Source of the DNA: Heyndrickxia sporothermodurans
GTDB taxonomy: Bacteria > Bacillota > Bacilli > Bacillales > Bacillaceae_C
Length of the DNA stretch: 20,383 nt
Assembly: GCF_016785185.1 (NCBI RefSeq)
Contig: NZ_JAEKDY010000060.1
Strand: one strand, 5' to 3'
Under the pieces are notes generated by a model. The model did no database searches. It was given only the letters and a program-made list of their open reading frames with translations, and had not been told where the DNA came from. The translations under genes were made by a program, and so were the position numbers. This document shows positions 20,245-20,383 of the stretch, piece by piece; position 1 is the first letter of the stretch, and the number at the start of each line of letters is the position of its first letter.

Positions 20245-20383
20245 GTATAAAATTTTGTGTAAATGGTCATAATTTTCTAATAATTATAACTAGGAGATGA
20301 TCATTAATGCAAAATTTTAAGGACATGACAATCAGGGAATTGGCTGGTCAATGTGAAACTGTTGACGATATACATGCCATGAT
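20245..20383 (+). mobile_element. Left end of a probable IS256-type insertion sequence, cut by the window
   Basis: The AATTTTGTGTAAATGGTCAT region at about 20251-20270, just after the tandem repeat, resembles ends of IS256-family elements of Bacillus from memory (TTTGTGTAAA near the tip). A transposase-like reading frame follows. The right end, the matching terminal repeat and the target duplication are outside the window, so the exact boundary is not known. Confidence 0.4.
20307..20383 (+). CDS. Partial CDS, possible IS256-family transposase N-terminus
   Basis: Only 25 complete codons are present before the window ends. The ATG follows TAGGAGATGAT with good spacing. The residues read MQNFKDMTIRELAGQCETVD and then DIHAM. 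This start resembles the N-terminal helix region of some Bacillus IS256-type transposases, in which a segment of the kind DDIHxxLKxLFK precedes the catalytic core. With no catalytic residues in view the assignment is tentative; the gene itself is well supported by its ribosome binding site and open frame. Confidence 0.45.
   Translation, partial: MQNFKDMTIRELAGQCETVDDIHAM

Overview
The window looks like a chromosomal segment of a low-GC Gram-positive bacterium of the Bacillaceae. Gene content and many protein sequences resemble Bacillus subtilis (yjlC-ndh, glpP-glpF-glpK, yrrT-mccA-mccB, queF, yuaF-floT, ytiB). Ribosome binding sites are strong GGAGG types, and the -35/-10 promoters and riboswitches are typical of Firmicutes. 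The gene order differs from B. subtilis, so this is another genus or species. All family assignments are from memory of the families; no search was run.

Layout. (1) Positions 1-284: a tRNA-Arg(CCT) gene on the minus strand with promoter and terminator. (2) 285-3419, minus strand: the yjlC-ndh pair (type II NADH dehydrogenase with its DUF1641 partner) and a glutathione-independent formaldehyde dehydrogenase (fdhA). (3) 3598-8919, plus strand: a glycerol/dihydroxyacetone block made of glpP, glpF, glpK, dhaK, dhaL and dhaM. glpP carries a frameshift at an A8 run, glpF has a leader terminator of the GlpP-antitermination kind, and the three dha genes form a PEP-dependent dihydroxyacetone kinase. 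(4) 8920-10195: a structured interspersed repeat followed by a minus-strand TetR-family regulator. (5) 10428-12366: an orphan PAS histidine kinase on the minus strand, divergent from a c-di-GMP-I riboswitch that controls an unrecognised 103-residue protein. (6) 12399-15947: a beta-carbonic anhydrase (minus), then the yrrT-mccA-mccB reverse transsulfuration operon. (7) 15957-17338: a preQ1-I riboswitch controlling queF and a YhhQ-type queuosine-precursor transporter. (8) 17446-19680: a SigW-type promoter with the NfeD-like yuaF and flotillin floT. (9) 19704-20383: a small hypothetical gene, a tandem repeat, and the cut-off start of a probable IS256-family transposase.

How the genes work together. 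GlpF brings glycerol in and GlpK phosphorylates it, with GlpP and probably CcpA controlling read-through of the glpF leader. DhaK, DhaL and DhaM phosphorylate dihydroxyacetone at the expense of PEP through the PTS, so the block feeds C3 compounds into glycolysis. YrrT, MccA and MccB recycle sulfur from methionine to cysteine. QueF and the transporter serve queuosine supply and are jointly switched by preQ1. YuaF and FloT organise membrane microdomains.

The observations most worth follow-up are the c-di-GMP riboswitch with a readable three-way OFF-switch platform in front of an unknown protein, the homopolymer frameshift in glpP, and the structured repeat downstream of dhaM.
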